The position numbers and the translations under genes are program-made. This document shows, one piece after another, positions 44,708 through 54,400 of a stretch of 56,868 nt of DNA. The notes under the pieces are model-generated. The model ran no database searches, was not told the origin of the DNA, and saw nothing but the letters and a program-made list of their open reading frames with translations. Numbering within the stretch: position 1 is the stretch's first letter; each line of letters starts with the position of its first letter. The DNA is from Candidatus Gastranaerophilales bacterium (GTDB lineage Bacteria; Cyanobacteriota; Vampirovibrionia; Gastranaerophilales; Gastranaerophilaceae). Location: contig CALUQN010000013.1 in assembly GCA_944322945.1 (NCBI GenBank), forward strand, positions 1 to 56,868. The letters are read 5' to 3'.

Positions 44708-44708
<1 letters not shown>
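42927..44708 (+). CDS. MsbA-like ABC flippase (fused permease and ATPase)
   Basis: The 593 residues have six membrane segments (about 30-310) and then an ATPase domain with Walker A GNSGGGKSTIVSLIP, the Q-loop VFQDNFLF, signature [15 protein letters not shown], Walker B PIVILDEATSALD and the H-loop IAHRLST. As the only transporter in the glycan locus, it is a candidate to flip a lipid-linked sugar or lipid A-like core. It starts 1 nt after the phosphatase stop, and its stop overlaps the repeat-bearing leader ORF (TAATG). Confidence 0.9.
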
Positions 44709-44821
<113 letters not shown>

Positions 44822-44854
44822 AAATACAACATCATTTAAGTGATGTAAATTCAC

Positions 44855-44884
44855 GTCCTTGTACAAAATGTACAAGGACTTTTT
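44855..44884 (+). terminator. Intrinsic terminator between the leader ORF and the glycosyltransferase genes
   Basis: GTCCTTGTACA (44855-44865) pairs perfectly with TGTACAAGGAC (44869-44879) around a 3-nt loop and is followed by five T. It lies 33 nt after the present leader stop, outside a paused ribosome's footprint, but inside the alternative leader frame. Confidence 0.88.
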
Positions 44885-44914
44885 GTGCTGGAAAAAATTA
44901 TGGGGAGTAAAAAA

Positions 44915-46555
44915 ATGAAAAAAGATAAAATAGTTGTTACCGGAATTTATACAAACAGTTACAAAGACGTTGTTAATTTGCAGATACACAGTTGTAAAGA
45001 TGATTATAAATTTGATTACAGATATATAACAGATGAAGAATGGCAAAACGCGAAAACATCAAAAGATTTTGCATTCTGGGGTGGAAACATTATAAAAACG
45101 CAGCTTGTAATAGACAAAATTAAGGAAAACTTTGGGGGCATCCTACTTGTATGCGATGCGGATTTAATATTTTTAAAACCGACTGAAAAACAAATAAGAA
45201 AAGAGTTAAAACATTTTGATACATTATTTTTACAGGAAAGATTTGATAAAAAACATCAATATGAAAAAGCAAAAGCCAATATAAATATAGGTTTTGTAGC
45301 GATAAAATGCAACGAAAGGAATTTGAATTTCTGGGAAGAAGTACAAGCAAAAACACAGCAAACACACGGATGGGATCAGGAAATAGCCAATGAAATATTA
45401 CTTAATAAAAACTATAACTTAAAATGGAAACATTTTTCTCAAAAATTTGCAAACGGAAACGATATTAACAGAAAAAATATCAAAAAAGTTTTTATCGGAA
45501 CGTCATGCGGCACTATTGCAACAAGAAACAAATTGACTAAAGTTGAATATTTGCAAAGATTAATAAAATATTCAAACAGTAAGAGCAACGAATGGTTTGA
45601 CGGACAAATCTCTGCAAAGAAAAACAAACCTCTTGAATACATTTTCTCCGTCAAAAATACTCCGGACAAAAAACATAAAATTCTTACTTTTGTTGGCATA
45701 AAGATAAAACTAAAAAACAATAAATTTATACATCCGGAAACAGTACAGAATAACACTTACAAAAACTTATACTATCTGCAAAAAAGTAACATTCAAGCTG
45801 CAGCATTACACCCAAAAACTTTTGGAGAATACAGAAATAAGTATAACAATAAAAAAATTGTGATTTTAGGTTGTGGTCCAACTCTAAAATATTATTCCCA
45901 AATTTCTGAGGCAATACATATTGGTGTGAATAGAGCGTTCTTTATCGATAATATAAAGCTGGATTATTTGTTTATACAAGATAAACTTGAACACGATATG
46001 GATAGAGCAAATGAATATCAGGCAAATCATTGTCAAAAATTTTACGGAATAATTCCAGAACTACGATTTTTGGATGCTAAAAAAGACATTTTGCCAGTAA
46101 GCAATCAGGATATATGCGCAGCAAATGCAAAAGTATACATATTAGAAGACGCTGTTTGCAAAAATTGGGCAAATAATCTTGAGATAGAACCTATTGGAGA
46201 CTGGTGCGGTTGTATTTTTTCTGCATTACAGTTTGCACTATATACAAACCCGAAAGAAATTTACCTAGTCGGTTGTGATTGCAATTCCTCCGGTCATTTT
46301 TACAATGAAAAACCAAGTATATTTCCAAATAAAAGTCTTAGACTGAATTATCAGAAAAAATACTGGATTCGTGCCAAGCAGATTCTTGAATATCGCTATC
46401 CTAAAACAAAAGTTATTTCAATTAATCCGGTTGGTTTACGCGGGCTATTTAAGGATGTTTACACGCAGAGCTATGTCGACGCGCATCCGGAATTAAAAAA
46501 CGAAAATATCGAAATACTAAAGCCGGAACTTTGTGAAACTGCACTACACAATTAG
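44915..46555 (+). CDS. Two-domain glycosyltransferase: N-terminal GT-A-like, C-terminal GT42/DUF115-like
   Basis: The 546 residues split into an N-terminal domain (about 1-230) with a GT-A like metal motif (LLVCDADLIFL) and HGWDQEIANEIL, and a C-terminal domain (about 300-546) starting VILGCGPTLKYY, with VNRAFFID, WCGCIFSALQFALYT and EIYLVGCDCNSSGHFY. The latter pattern resembles GT42 sialyltransferases (GxGPSLK, SG...A, KEIYLxGID) and DUF115/MptE-like proteins. A CMP-sugar donor from the upstream NeuB/NeuA genes would fit. The start at 44915 has GGGGAG; an in-frame ATG at 44900 is the alternative. It lies directly behind the repeat and terminator. Confidence 0.75.
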   Translation: MKKDKIVVTGIYTNSYKDVVNLQIHSCKDDYKFDYRYITDEEWQNAKTSKDFAFWGGNIIKTQLVIDKIKENFGGILLVCDADLIFLKPTEKQIRKELKHFDTLFLQERFDKKHQYEKAKANINIGFVAIKCNERNLNFWEEVQAKTQQTHGWDQEIANEILLNKNYNLKWKHFSQKFANGNDINRKNIKKVFIGTSCGTIATRNKLTKVEYLQRLIKYSNSKSNEWFDGQISAKKNKPLEYIFSVKNTPDKKHKILTFVGIKIKLKNNKFIHPETVQNNTYKNLYYLQKSNIQAAALHPKTFGEYRNKYNNKKIVILGCGPTLKYYSQISEAIHIGVNRAFFIDNIKLDYLFIQDKLEHDMDRANEYQANHCQKFYGIIPELRFLDAKKDILPVSNQDICAANAKVYILEDAVCKNWANNLEIEPIGDWCGCIFSALQFALYTNPKEIYLVGCDCNSSGHFYNEKPSIFPNKSLRLNYQKKYWIRAKQILEYRYPKTKVISINPVGLRGLFKDVYTQSYVDAHPELKNENIEILKPELCETALHN

Positions 46556-46570
46556 GGAGGAAGAGTAAAA

Positions 46571-47677
46571 ATGAACAACAAATATAAAAGAATAATATTT
46601 TATGCATACCGTGATGATAGAGGCCCTCTCGGAGGCCCGGGCGGTGTGCTTTACCTCCAAAACAGAATTCTAGGGACTAAATTTGAAGGAATACCTATCA
46701 AATACCGTTTCCGGAGTAAAAAGAAACTCTTCCGACAGAGAATAAAAAGTGTTTACAAAGGCGCAATTCTTCAAATCTTTGCTAATGAATTATTCAAATC
46801 TGACACATATTATATTTGCAATGAAATAGGCACAGCGTTTGCACTCGCACTGCTGAAACGTGACTACTCGCTTATTTATCATCAGCAGGGCCCGATTGTT
46901 GAAGAACTTACAAATTTCGGCGTGAACTTCAAACTGTTAAGGAAACCGGCGCTCAAGATTATTGAAAGAATTGCATTCAAAAACGCAAAATCCGTTCATT
47001 TTCCGTCTAAAGGCGCAGAAAATATGTATTTCAACAGTCCTTTTCGCACATGCAACAGAGACGAAGTAAATGTTGGAAAAGTTCTGCATAATACAATCGA
47101 CATAAAAAAATACCCGGCATTTATAGAAAAAGACCCGTCAAAATTAACTTTCCTTTCTGTCGGCACACTAACTACCGCAAAAGGGCAGGATTTGTCGCTT
47201 GATTTTATGGATGACCTTCTCAAAAAATGCAATAAACCAATAAGGTACATCGTTGTCGGGGTCGGACCGCTTAGAGCGCAGATAGTCAATAAAGGAAGCG
47301 AACTGCAAAACAAATACCCGAACTTTGAATTTATTTACCGCGACAGACTTCCGCATAATGAGATTATGCGCCTGAACGAAATTTCAGACATTTATCTTAT
47401 GATGCACAGAATTTCAATATTTGATCTTGCAACACTTGAAGCAATGAGTAAATCCAGCGCAGTAATTCTATCAGATGTCGGCGGCAATAGTGATTTCAAT
47501 GTTGAAGATAACATCATACTGGTTAATCCGAATAACTATACATCTGCCATTGATAAATTCTTAAATTCTGATATAGAACAGTTGAAAGAGAAAAACAAAG
47601 AGGTATTTGACAAATATTTTTCTAACGCAGCATTCAAAAATTCTTATCTTGAACTACTGGAAAATATTATTAAATAA
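46571..47677 (+). CDS. Glycosyltransferase family 4 (GT-B)
   Basis: The 368 residues have the GT4 layout: a Gly-rich N-terminal loop (GPLGGPGGVLYLQNRI), a second Rossmann domain starting FLSVGTLTTAKGQDLSLD, IRYIVVGVGPLR and the EX7E-like segment of retaining enzymes (IFDLATLEAMSKSSAVILSD). It has a GGAGG binding site 15 nt after the preceding gene and would be switched with it. It ends the glycan locus. The donor and acceptor are unknown. Confidence 0.88.
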   Translation: MNNKYKRIIFYAYRDDRGPLGGPGGVLYLQNRILGTKFEGIPIKYRFRSKKKLFRQRIKSVYKGAILQIFANELFKSDTYYICNEIGTAFALALLKRDYSLIYHQQGPIVEELTNFGVNFKLLRKPALKIIERIAFKNAKSVHFPSKGAENMYFNSPFRTCNRDEVNVGKVLHNTIDIKKYPAFIEKDPSKLTFLSVGTLTTAKGQDLSLDFMDDLLKKCNKPIRYIVVGVGPLRAQIVNKGSELQNKYPNFEFIYRDRLPHNEIMRLNEISDIYLMMHRISIFDLATLEAMSKSSAVILSDVGGNSDFNVEDNIILVNPNNYTSAIDKFLNSDIEQLKEKNKEVFDKYFSNAAFKNSYLELLENIIK

Positions 47678-47685
47678 CCAATTTA

Positions 47686-47725
47686 GAGACTTATATAGCA
47701 AATTTCACTAATAATCGCTAAAATT
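47686..47725 (+). repeat. Dispersed intergenic repeat, copy B
   Basis: GAGACTTATATAGC-type unit 9 nt after the GT4 stop, closely similar to copies at 28902 and 56631. It is followed at once by a GTCACCCTGA module. Confidence 0.6.
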
Positions 47726-47990
47726 GTCACCCTGAATTTGTTTGACAGCTGAAAAATGTCCGTTTTCCGTAGGGGAAGTGTTGGCAAGTTTTTTACACGG
47801 TAAGATCCTGAACAGCTCGAAAATCTCGTTTTAATAAAAAACGGATTTTCTACGCTTTCAGGATGACAGCAAACGTAACGTTTGCATCATGTTTGCACGT
47901 CACCCTGAACTTGGTTGACTGCTTTTTCCAAAATCTTTGATTTTGTGAAAAATGTCCGGTTTCCCGCAGGGTCTTATATTGTGAAAAAAT
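47726..47990. repeat. Composite inverted/direct repeat block
   Basis: This gene-free block contains two direct copies of GTCACCCTGAAnTTGnTTGAC (47726 and 47899), each followed by AAAAATGTCCG. Between them lies an inverted partner pair (GATCCTGAA at 47803 and TTCAGGATGAC near 47858) enclosing a hairpin around CGTTTTAATAAAAAACG. A perfect palindrome (GCAAACGT-a-ACGTTTGC) lies at 47869-47885. Such TCACCCTGA...TCAGGATGAC units are common intergenic elements in metagenomic genomes; their function is unknown. Confidence 0.6.
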
Positions 47991-48010
47991 ATATACCCTC
48001 AATTTACGAC

Positions 48011-48039
48011 TTGACAAAGACTGCAAACATAATTATCAT
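48011..48039 (+). promoter_or_regulatory. Consensus promoter of the DUF2023 gene
   Basis: TTGACA (48011-48016) and TATCAT (48034-48039) are separated by 17 nt. A start near 48046 yields a leader of about 25 nt with AAAGG before the ATG at 48071, ruling out the upstream in-frame starts. Confidence 0.7.
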
Positions 48040-48070
48040 AAAGTTAGTCAAAACTAACAAAAGGTATATT

Positions 48071-48532
48071 ATGCAAATTTTGTCAATCAATCCTTATAGT
48101 ATTTATACAAAGAAGGCAATGCCGACAAAACGTCAGCAGCCGGCGTTTACAGCTTGTGAAGACAAAGACTGTCTGCAAAAGCAGATATCGGATTTAAGGG
48201 TCTTTAACCATCATATTTATGAATACAAAAAGGGCTTGCGCAGACTTATTCTCACAACTGAAAAAGGCGAGTATCAAGAGACTATACAAAACAGACTTGA
48301 ACACGAAAAAATTCCGTATTTGATTAATCCTGTAGGTAACGGCAAGATTAACGTATTTTTCGGTGATGAACGCTGCGTAAAAGTTGCCGCGACACTTAAT
48401 CCAAAGTTAAACAAATTGACAGCTGAACAGGATTTTATATTAGGAATTATGCTCGGTTATGACCGGGTTATGCAGTGCGAAAGATACCTGAAATTCAAGG
48501 AAAAAGAAAAAATTTTGAACAACACGCGCTGA
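48071..48532 (+). CDS. DUF2023 family protein
   Basis: The 153 residues include the DUF2023 core from about residue 45 (HHIYEYKKGLRRLILTT, IPYLINPVGNGKINVFFG, DFILGIMLGYDRVMQCERYL). Function is unknown for the family; members are small cytoplasmic proteins sometimes found near flavodoxins and iron genes. Here an N-terminal extension of ~40 residues (starting MQILSINPYSIYTKKAM) contains PAFTAC, resembling the N-terminal motif of other unknown proteins in the window. It ends 1 nt before the stop of the converging kinase-like gene. Confidence 0.8.
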   Translation: MQILSINPYSIYTKKAMPTKRQQPAFTACEDKDCLQKQISDLRVFNHHIYEYKKGLRRLILTTEKGEYQETIQNRLEHEKIPYLINPVGNGKINVFFGDERCVKVAATLNPKLNKLTAEQDFILGIMLGYDRVMQCERYLKFKEKEKILNNTR

Positions 48533-49579
48533 CTAATCTTTACAAATCGTGTTTAGATAATCTTCAGTAAGTTTCAGCCTGATTTTTCTGTCCGGTATTA
48601 ATTTTTGCATAGCTTTTAATGTAGAAATAACACCGTCACCGGAAACTTTCAGTTTGCACAAATCTTCCACAGCATCCTGCCACAAAATTCTGTCGTAACT
48701 GCAAGTACCTATTTCGAGATTATGTTTCATACCGGCTAATATGATTTTCTTAAAAAGTTCTTTTCTCGGAGCTTCAGCTTCCTTACTATACGGATAAAAA
48801 CTGTCTTTGCTCATCTTTGAGAGAAACAAGCTCAACATCTCTGCCATTGAATTTGGATTTTTAATTGAGGTTGTAGAAATTTCATCAGTAATTCTCAAGG
48901 TGCTGCCTACAAGCACAAAATTATTCGGATTTTGAAAATCAAAAGTATAATTGTTGCCCCGATGCCCCATTTTATTCAAAGTATCGAAATCTTTCGCCAG
49001 TGCGTCAAAAGCTCTTTGCGGCAGAGTTGCAAACTTTGGAAGGTAGATTTTTTCATAATAAAATTTTCTCTCATCATCTGCACTACGCATCAACATTCCT
49101 GACGGGATTCCAACCTGAATGTGGTGTCCTGATGATGATACATTTTTTAGAACAGACGCGTCACAGAACTTTGCGACAGGCTCGCCGTAATAAGTCTTTA
49201 AACCTGCAAATTTTCTCTTAGGTATTTTTTCGAAAACAAAATGACAAACCGCCGTATAAGGCAGTTTCAGAGCATATTTGTTATCAATACTATAAACCCG
49301 TCCCTGAAAGCCGGAGCCTAAAAATCCGTCAACCATATTCAGATGTTTGGCTAAAAATTCATTAAACATTGAAGTAAGCTTTACAGATTCTTTTTTAGAA
49401 ACTCTGTGCTTATCCAAAACAACATCAAGTTCTTTTGAAAAATCACAGCGCCTCACGCCGGTGAAAGTTAAACCATTTATAGGCTTTGCAGAATTTTGGT
49501 AAAAGTTATTATTTGAATTTATTGAAGAGATGAACATACGAGAGCTAAAACAGGTGAAGAATTTTTTTTGCCGAATCAA
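48533..49579 (-). CDS. Protein kinase-like protein with N-terminal FTG motif
   Basis: I cannot place this protein firmly. A Gly-rich loop followed by a Lys strand (LGSGFQGRVYSIDNKYALKL, residues 85-105) resembles the kinase nucleotide loop and VAIK motif. GHRGNNYTF, NPNNFVLV and LRITDEIS (about 200-225) resemble the catalytic loop, Asn and a DFG-like metal Asp, but HRD is altered. It may be an atypical kinase or pseudokinase. The N-terminus has a 35-45 residue tail ending GLTFTGVRR. The start is uncertain: TTG at 49579 or ATG at 49537, neither with a good binding site. Confidence 0.6.
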   Translation of the reverse strand: MIRQKKFFTCFSSRMFISSINSNNNFYQNSAKPINGLTFTGVRRCDFSKELDVVLDKHRVSKKESVKLTSMFNEFLAKHLNMVDGFLGSGFQGRVYSIDNKYALKLPYTAVCHFVFEKIPKRKFAGLKTYYGEPVAKFCDASVLKNVSSSGHHIQVGIPSGMLMRSADDERKFYYEKIYLPKFATLPQRAFDALAKDFDTLNKMGHRGNNYTFDFQNPNNFVLVGSTLRITDEISTTSIKNPNSMAEMLSLFLSKMSKDSFYPYSKEAEAPRKELFKKIILAGMKHNLEIGTCSYDRILWQDAVEDLCKLKVSGDGVISTLKAMQKLIPDRKIRLKLTEDYLNTICKD

Positions 49580-49609
49580 CCTGAATTATTACGTTATATT
49601 TCAATTTAG

Positions 49610-49638
49610 TTGACTGTAAATTTTTCTCGGAATAATAT
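49610..49638 (+). promoter_or_regulatory. Promoter of the creD-like gene
   Basis: TTGACT (49610-49615) and TAATAT (49633-49638) are separated by 17 nt. The AAGGAGAG site follows before the ATG at 49666. Confidence 0.6.
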
Positions 49639-49665
49639 GAAAAAGTGGTATTAAGGAGAGTTTAT

Positions 49666-50940
49666 ATGTCTGCAAATTCTAATGAACTGAACATCAGATT
49701 GAATGAAAATTCAAAAATGAAAAAGTTTTTTATACTTTTAGTAATGGTTCTTCTGTTGTTAATTCCTATAGGCTTCTGGTTTGGAATAATAAAAGACAGG
49801 GAAGCTTACAAAAATGAAGCAATGCGGGACATCGCGTCAGCCTGGGGTGATGCACAGGTATTCAGCAGTCCTGTGATGTACTTTGAACAGAAAAAAGATA
49901 AAACAACAGAAAATGTGTATCTTACCTTAAACGACTACAACGTTGATGCAAAAATTACAACAGAAATTCGCAAAAAGGGGATATTCAAAGTACCGGTATA
50001 CACAGCAGAAGTAACGCTGAAAGGTGACTTTACACATAATAATATAAATATTACCGGCAAAGATATAACAACATCATTTCAGGTGACAGATTCTATCGGG
50101 TTTACGGAAGAACCGAAATTCAAAATAAATAATGCGCCGGAAGTTATTGCACAAGATACAAAATACACAACAAAACTAAAAAATCCGGGCGACAAAATAC
50201 AGTTTGAAATAAGCTACAAAATTCGCGGACTGAATGAGTTGTTCGTGAATCTCGACGGACAGATAAATAATGTAAATATTAGCGGCAACTGGGCAGACCC
50301 GAGCTTTACCGGAAACTTTCTGCCTTCAGAAAGAGAAGTTACAAATGAAGGTTTTAGCGCAAAATGGAGAGTTCCTAAAGTTGCGACCACTAATGTAGCG
50401 CCAGTAAATCCTGATACTGTTACTAAATACACTTACAACGACGCTGCCGGAAATGTGGCAAAAGCCGGCGTTACATTACTTATGCCGGTAGACAGCTACA
50501 GAATGACGGAAAGAGCTTTGAAATATGCCTTTTTATTCATAACTTTGACATTTCTTACCTATTTTATATTTGAACTCACAGACAAGAGCAAAAAGAAAAT
50601 TCATCCGCTTCAATATTTGCTTCTCGGGGGCGCAATGCTGATATTTTATCTGCTTTTAGTATCAATATCGGAATTTGCACCGTTTGCTGCGGCATACATA
50701 ATATCATCACTGATGACTATAGGCTTAATCAGCACTTACACGCACTGTGTAATAACAAAACGGCAAAATGCCAGATTTTCTGCAACAGTTACCGCGTTGT
50801 TAGTATTGCTATATACATTTTTATACATACTTCTGCAACTGCAAGACCTTGCGCTGCTTCTCGGCAGTCTTGCATTATTCCTGATAATCGCACTCATTAT
50901 GTACGCAACAAGAAATGTTGACTGGTATAATGAAAATTAA
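49666..50940 (+). CDS. creD: CreD-like inner membrane protein
   Basis: The 424 residues have one N-terminal membrane segment (FFILLVMVLLLLIPIGFWFG, about 21-40), a large extracytoplasmic beta-rich domain (about 45-285) and five to six C-terminal membrane segments. This matches the CreD family, which in gamma-proteobacteria belongs to the CreBC envelope regulon and affects envelope integrity; its biochemical role is unclear. No creB or creC genes are nearby. The start was chosen for AAGGAGAG. Confidence 0.85.
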   Translation: MSANSNELNIRLNENSKMKKFFILLVMVLLLLIPIGFWFGIIKDREAYKNEAMRDIASAWGDAQVFSSPVMYFEQKKDKTTENVYLTLNDYNVDAKITTEIRKKGIFKVPVYTAEVTLKGDFTHNNINITGKDITTSFQVTDSIGFTEEPKFKINNAPEVIAQDTKYTTKLKNPGDKIQFEISYKIRGLNELFVNLDGQINNVNISGNWADPSFTGNFLPSEREVTNEGFSAKWRVPKVATTNVAPVNPDTVTKYTYNDAAGNVAKAGVTLLMPVDSYRMTERALKYAFLFITLTFLTYFIFELTDKSKKKIHPLQYLLLGGAMLIFYLLLVSISEFAPFAAAYIISSLMTIGLISTYTHCVITKRQNARFSATVTALLVLLYTFLYILLQLQDLALLLGSLALFLIIALIMYATRNVDWYNEN

Positions 50941-50963
50941 CACACAAAAAAAGGAGGTCTCTT

Positions 50964-51296
50964 ATGAACATTTCAAAAATCAGCATGGTTAAATTCGGCA
51001 ATTACCATCAAAACCCGCATCCTCAAGACATTCGTGCACCTTTTTACCAAAAAAGTGACTCAGAAAAACTGAACATAATATACGATATGCTTATGGATGT
51101 CAGGTTGAATCAGGAAAACACCGCTGACACATTGACTCGTAATCAACAGTCCATGCACCTGTTCAACTGCCGCGCTTTCCAATATCTGACAAGTAATGAC
51201 ATCCCAATGGAAAGAAAACACGAGATGATTACTGACACATTTGAGCATAACAGAATCGGTATAATTCCAAGCATGGATGTCAGACACGATTACTAA
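50964..51296 (+). CDS. Small uncharacterised protein with N-terminal KFGN motif
   Basis: The 110-residue product begins MNISKISMVKFGNYHQNPH, again with an F-G-N motif, and is otherwise helical and hydrophilic (EKLNIIYDMLMDVRLNQEN). It has no membrane segment. A near-perfect AAGGAGGT site precedes the ATG 23 nt after creD, so co-transcription is likely, and a strong terminator follows. No family is recognised. Confidence 0.7.
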   Translation: MNISKISMVKFGNYHQNPHPQDIRAPFYQKSDSEKLNIIYDMLMDVRLNQENTADTLTRNQQSMHLFNCRAFQYLTSNDIPMERKHEMITDTFEHNRIGIIPSMDVRHDY

Positions 51297-51316
51297 TAAT
51301 TAAAATATAGCTAAAT

Positions 51317-51354
51317 AAAACGGGCTGAAGTAAGAAGTCTCAGCCCGTTTTGTT
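51317..51354 (+). terminator. Terminator after the creD unit
   Basis: AAAACGGGCTGA (51317-51328) pairs with TCAGCCCGTTTT (51340-51351) around an 11-nt loop, followed by further T residues. Confidence 0.9.
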
Positions 51355-51409
51355 GTAAAATAATATCTTTTAACTTTCGTTTACAATAAAAGTTAATTAA
51401 ATTTGTATG

Positions 51410-51418
51410 TGATACCAT
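51410..51418 (+). promoter_or_regulatory. Extended -10 promoter of dnaE, probably leaderless
   Basis: TGATACCAT (TG at 51410-51411, hexamer 51413-51418) ends exactly 6 nt before the dnaE ATG at 51425. No Shine-Dalgarno sequence is present. Confidence 0.45.
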
Positions 51419-51424
51419 GGGAAT

Positions 51425-54400
51425 ATGAGTACACAATATGTTCCATTACACTTACACAGTGAATACTCTTTGCTGGACGGGGCTATAAAAGTAAAACAGT
51501 TATGCGAATTTGCCAAAGAAAATAACATGCCGGCAGTTGCAATAACAGACCACGGCGTAATGTATTCGGCTATTGAATTCTATAGAACAGCAAAAGAACT
51601 CGGGATAAAATCAATTATCGGGTGTGAATTTTATGTTCACGATGCAGATATCCACGAAAAAAATCCACACGATAACCCGCTTTATCACCTTGTACTTCTT
51701 GCAAAAGACAAAGACGGATATATGAACCTTGTCAAGCTGGTTTCAATTGCGCACTGTGAAGGAATGTATTATAAACCGCGTATCAATTTTGAACTATTGC
51801 AAAAGTATTCAAAAGGACTGATATGCTGCTCAGCCTGCCTTGGCGGCGAAGTTCTCCAAAATTTGTTAAAAAATGATTACGAAGCAGCTAAAGCAACTGC
51901 TAAAAAATATCAAGACCTTTTCGGGGAAGATTACTACATTGAGCTCCAAGATCATGGATTGGATGAGCAAAAGCGGACAAATCCGGATTTAATCAAAATT
52001 GCACAGGAACTCGGGATAAAAATGGTCATTACAAATGACTCGCACTACCTGAAAAGAGAAGATGCCGACTGGCATGATACCCTTCTATGCCTTCAAACAA
52101 ATGCTCTCAAAAGCGACACTAACAGATTTCACTTTCCGAACAATGAATTTTACGTAAAAACACCTGTAGAGCTAAGAGATTCCTTTAAGTGGATGGACAG
52201 CGCGATGTTCGACGAATGTATCCAAAACACCGTCGAAGTCGCAGAAAAATGCCATCTGATACTGGAAATGGGAAAATCACCTCTGCCGCACTATGAAGTA
52301 CCGGCAGGACACACTGCGGAAACTTATCTTAACTATGTCGTGCATCAAGGTTTAAAAGACCGCTACGGCGACGTACCGCAGGAAATTGAAGACCGTGTTA
52401 AATACGAACTAGGTATTATTGAGCAGATGGGATTTTCTGCATACTTTTTGATTACGTGGGATTTTGTACACTTTGCTAAAACACACGATATCCCGGTCGG
52501 GCCAGGCAGAGGCTCTGCGGCAGGTTCTGTTGTTGCTTATGCGCTCGGGATTACGGAACTTGACCCGATTAAGCACAATCTATTGTTCGAAAGATTTTTG
52601 AACCCTGAACGCTACAGCATGCCTGATGTCGATATTGACTTTTGTATTGAACGCCGGGGTGAAGTTATTGATTATGTTGCTAAAAAATACGGCGAAGACA
52701 AAGTCTGCCAGATTATAACATTTGGCACATACGCGGCGAAAGCCGCTATGAAAGGGGTTGCAAGAGTATTTGACATACCTTATGCAAAAAGTAACCAGCT
52801 TGCATCACTAATTCCGAACGAACCCAAAACACATATTGACGATGCGTTGCAGGAAGGTATGGAACTTAAAAAACTCTACGATGAAGACCCTGAAGTTAAA
52901 AAGCTCGTTGATATGGCAAAAGCTATTGAGGGGATTAAAAACAACACCGGCACACACGCTGCCGGCGTAATCATTGCCCACAAACCGCTCAACGAAATTG
53001 TTCCTGTCCAGCCATCAAAAGACGGTATTATTGTTACTGAATACCCTATGGCTGATTTGGAAAAACTGGGGCTTTTAAAAATGGACTTTCTTGGCTTGCG
53101 TAACCTCACAATGATTACCAAGACAATGAAACTAATTAAAAAACGCCGCGGCATTGACTTTGACATAAACAAAATTCCACTGGATGACAAACCTACCTAT
53201 GATATGCTTATCGCAGGAGACACTGACGGTGTATTCCAGTTGGAATCAGCCGGGATGAAAAGGCTTGTTAAAGATTTACAGCCGGATGTTTTTGAAGATT
53301 TGGGCGCTCTTGTTGCACTGTTCCGTCCGGGACCGCTGGAATCCGGCATGGTCAAAGACTTTGTAGAACGTAAACACGGACGCCAGGAGATTAAATACGC
53401 ACACCCTAGCCTTGAACCGGTTCTGAAAGATACCTACGGAACTATCGTATATCAAGAACAAATTATGCAGGTGTTCCAGGTGCTGGCGGATTACACCCTC
53501 GGTCAAGCCGATATGGTTCGCCGTATGATGGGTAAGAAAAAGCTCGACGAAATGGCTCAGCAAAAAGGCAAATTTGTCGAAGGCGCAGGACGCCACGGAA
53601 TGGCAGCAAAAGATGCAGAGGCACTATTTGAACAGATTGAAAAATTTGCGTCATACTGCTTTAACCGGTCACACTCAGCGGCTTACGCTTTTGTTGCATA
53701 TCAGACAGCATACCTCAAATGCCACTACAAAGTTGAATATCTTGCCTGCCTGTTATCAAGCGTTGCGGGAGATCAGGAAAAAACACAGCTCTACATTGAA
53801 GAAGCTCAGAAAAACGGCATAAAAGTTATGGCGCCTGATATCAACAAGTCCTACTCTGAATTTACACCTGACGGAAACGATATACGCTTCGGTCTTTCTG
53901 CTATAAAACAGGTCGGTGAAGGCGTTATTGACGCTATCATAAAAGAAAGAGAAGAGCACGGAGAATATAAATCAATTTACGACTATTGCACGCGTCTTGA
54001 TATCAAATGCAGCAACAAACGCGTACTTGAAGGTCTGATTAAAGCCGGCGCATTTTCTAACATAGAAAAAAGCAGAAAACAACTGCTTGATAATCTGGAA
54101 TACATAATCGCAACAGCCGCAAAAGAAGCAAAAGAAAAAGAACTCGGACAAGTTAGTCTTTTTGCGGGATTGCAGGACAATGCAGACTTTGCGGGTTCAC
54201 AATTCCAGCTTGCCGGCAGCGATGAAGAATACGACCAGAGACAAATTCAATTGTTTGAAAAAGAATTTCTCGGGTTCTACGTAACCAGCCACCCGCTATC
54301 AACAATAAGGGATAAACTGCCTTTTTTAATGACGCATAAGATATCAGAAATTTCAGAAACTCCTAACGACAAATACGTCACAATCTGCGGGCTTGTTACG

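Noticed and set aside
47726-47990. Possible CRISPR array in the repeat block
   Set aside because: Only two imperfect direct copies with unequal spacing, plus inverted units; no regular repeat-spacer pattern and no cas genes.
47915-48070. Upstream in-frame extension of the DUF2023 gene from a TTG
   Set aside because: It runs through the repeat block and over a consensus TTGACA-17-TATCAT promoter. The ATG at 48071 with AAAGG is the better start.
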